DNA of 64,000 nucleotides, taken from assembly GCA_013399895.1 (NCBI GenBank), contig VXBA01001600.1, positions 124,463-188,462 on the forward strand, given 5' to 3'. The notes beneath the pieces were generated by a model, which was not told the DNA's origin, searched no databases, and saw nothing but the letters and a program-made list of their open reading frames with translations. This document shows positions 62,001-64,000 of this stretch, in pieces; within the stretch, counting starts at the first letter, position 1; every line of letters begins with the position of its first letter. Origin of the DNA: Serilophus lunatus (taxonomy: Eukaryota; Chordata; Aves; Passeriformes; Eurylaimidae). Position numbers and translations under genes: made by a program.

Positions 62001-64000
62001 TGTATTCCGTGTGAGAAAACCCCTTGCTACCCACGGTACCTGGAGATGCTCTGTAGCAATTGTAGTTGCCTGATTTTGTACTCTTTCTGGTCACACATGT
62101 ATGAAAAAATTAGGATAGAAGGGAATAGAAGAAATGAGGATGGAAAGGAAGCCAACTCAGGCAAAAATTATATAATGAAGTTAAATGAAATAACAGCAAG
62201 AAATCCTACACAGTCTCTTTACATTACAAATGTAGGTCAATAAAAGAAAAAAAATCAACCCCAAAAGTTCTTGCTGACCATAAGGTAATGGTCGTGACAA
62301 CTTTGGAGAAACCTGCCATGTCTGCCTTTCAGCACAACTGGGAGCTGTTTCTGATGGAGGAGAGCCTATGTATAGAAAGAGAAGAGAACTGATTCCAACT
62401 TTTACGTAGTACTATGAGTGAAATTTGGAGCAGGAGGAAAGGGTCTATGGTCGTGGACATAAATTAAATCAAAAGGTATCAATAAACACAAGGAGAATGC
62501 AAAATGAAGACTTCTTTAAAATTAGTGCATAAATAAGCTGGCTTGAAAGTAAGAGTATTAAAAAACATTAAATCCTTATCTCTTCATAAAAAGGCAAACT
62601 GCAATTCCCTCCTCCTTATCCTAAAGCAAAGCCTAACAAGTGAGCCGCCATTGAATATTTGCAAAACAAGTACTAAATGACGGTTGAAATTTGTTTCCAT
62701 TTCTGAAGAGGGCAACAGTAACTGAAGCAGGGTCAATCATTCTGCTGTCCCGGATCTTCAACTTTAAGATAAATAATTTTAAAGAATCAAAAAAGCGATA
62801 AAACATTGAATAATCACTGCAGTTTAGTTGATGTTTGCATTTTATTTAAATGTACAAAGTCTCTTTTTACCTCTGTAAAATTCTCCATCCCATGAGGTTT
62901 TTCAGTTTCACAGAAACAGTCCCCTGGCCCATTATGATCCTGTGTGCCCATTATCAGGGTCTAGGAGCAAAATCAGATTCACAGAACTGATTTTCAAGTT
63001 GGGCTGTTCAAATATGCCTAAAATCAATAAATGATGAGGCCACCAGCACACAAAATAAAGTGCACCAGTATAGTCAGTAATTTACATAATATACACTATT
63101 CAAACGGCACTACACTTCTAATGCCTGTGGAAGAAGAATGGGGTTTTTACCATCAAAAAATTTAAACTAGAAAATGGGGCTCGAGAACTTTTTTCAATTT
63201 CTTTCCTTTTTTAATTTGTCTTTTTACCTAAGTCCTCCTTACCATGTTTGTGGAATAGCAATTATAATTGGAAAAAATAAATCTGTTAAAAAATATTCTC
63301 CTTTTTTGTTAGCCAAAGAAGATATTTCTTTTTCCTTAGAGGTGGAGCTGAGAGCTGGTTACTTTGTTAGATTGTCTATTTTTACATAAAACACTGTAAT
63401 AACATATGCTACAGTGGAGTCTCAACCCTCCACCCAAGCAGCCATTACAGGAAATGTTTCCACTGGAAAAGATGGTAAAATATGACAATATTCCTAAATC
63501 TCATTTTTCCTCTGAAGCATTACTTAACCTTCAGGCAATAAATTTCTCTGAACTCACTGAAGTGAGAAATGGATCCTTTTAATAAGGCTTTTAACTACAC
63601 ATCTTAATGAAACTTAAACAAATGGTGTCCCTGACACTATGTTGGTTGCATGTGTGTTTATGTATACTATGTAAGAAGAATAAATATTTTTCATATTTAG
63701 AGATTTACTGTTGTATGGTAATTTTCAAACAGCACTGGAAAATAAACAGACAATTCTTTCTTTTTAAAAACTGCAGTTTGCCAGCTTTCTTCCTTACCTG
63801 AGTAATGACCACAAGGAGGGGCTTCACAGCAGCTTGGTTTGTTCCTAGATCCATTTGCCTACAAGGACAGAGTGTGCATTTTAAGGTACATTTATCTTTA
63901 TTTGACTCATTTATTTGCTTACTTCTTTCTTTCTTTAAAGACAATTCACATCTCTGACCTGTGACAGCGGCTAACCCGTGCTGTAGGCTGTGCAAATGGA
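57117..64000. other. Mostly unique AT-rich noncoding DNA
   Basis: The first 140 bases are GC-richer and may belong with the minus-strand LTR. Beyond that no gene is supported. The longest frame (160 codons at 58329-58811) shows no domain and no splice context. A (GT)13 tract is listed separately. Confidence 0.5.
59027..59052. repeat. (GT)13 microsatellite
   Basis: Thirteen uninterrupted GT units, preceded by GTGTTT. Confidence 0.92.

Noticed and set aside
1..64000. CRISPR arrays, operons, tRNA or rRNA genes
   Set aside because: No regularly spaced repeats of that kind, no clustered co-directional genes, and no cloverleaf or rRNA sequence that I could recognise; the window is vertebrate nuclear DNA.

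Overview
The window looks like bird nuclear DNA: AT-rich and low in repeats, with fragments of the insertions typical of avian genomes. These include CR1 LINEs ending in ATTCTRTG-type octamers and several ERVL-type solo LTRs with TGTA(G/T)TGG...CCAC(C/T)ACA ends. I found no intact host protein-coding gene, no convincing multi-exon gene and no RNA gene. The short open frames scattered along both strands behave as chance frames, or as frames inside GC-rich LTRs and LINE remnants. The stretch is best read as a gene desert or the inside of a very long intron.

Layout. 1-2949: unique AT-rich DNA. 2950-4315: degenerate CR1 copy (+) with a 185-N gap. 4316-9680: unique DNA. 9681-11053: long ERVL-like solo LTR (+). 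11730-12715: second, more decayed CR1 (+). 12716-19239: unique DNA with A-rich and pyrimidine-rich tracts. 19240-20031: 3' end of a non-CR1 LINE (+) whose C-terminal reading frame is almost intact. 20032-29516: unique DNA. 29522-30595: second LTR of the 9681 family (+), broken by a 608-N gap whose left lip carries a 15-base Illumina adapter match. 30596-39919: unique DNA. 39920-44560: unique DNA holding three weaker candidates, namely a minus-strand LTR near 40 kb, an unclassified repeat near 41.2 kb and a plus-strand LTR-like block near 44.4 kb. 46784-47843: well-preserved avian ERVL LTR (+) with its own tandem modules. 49510-50190: possible pseudogene relic (coiled-coil-like frame, RNP2-like motif, AATAAA). 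56787-57116: compact minus-strand LTR with 7-bp terminal inverted repeats. 57117-64000: unique DNA with a (GT)13 microsatellite.

Nothing here forms an operon or a multi-gene system, and I found no undescribed biological system. The most useful observations are the adapter remnant at the LTR gap, the near-intact C-terminus of a LINE other than CR1, the splice-acceptor-like site kept in both LTRs of one family, the coding-like relic at 49.5-50.2 kb, and a few unique blocks that look like candidate conserved noncoding elements. Family names rest on recalled consensus features, not database searches.
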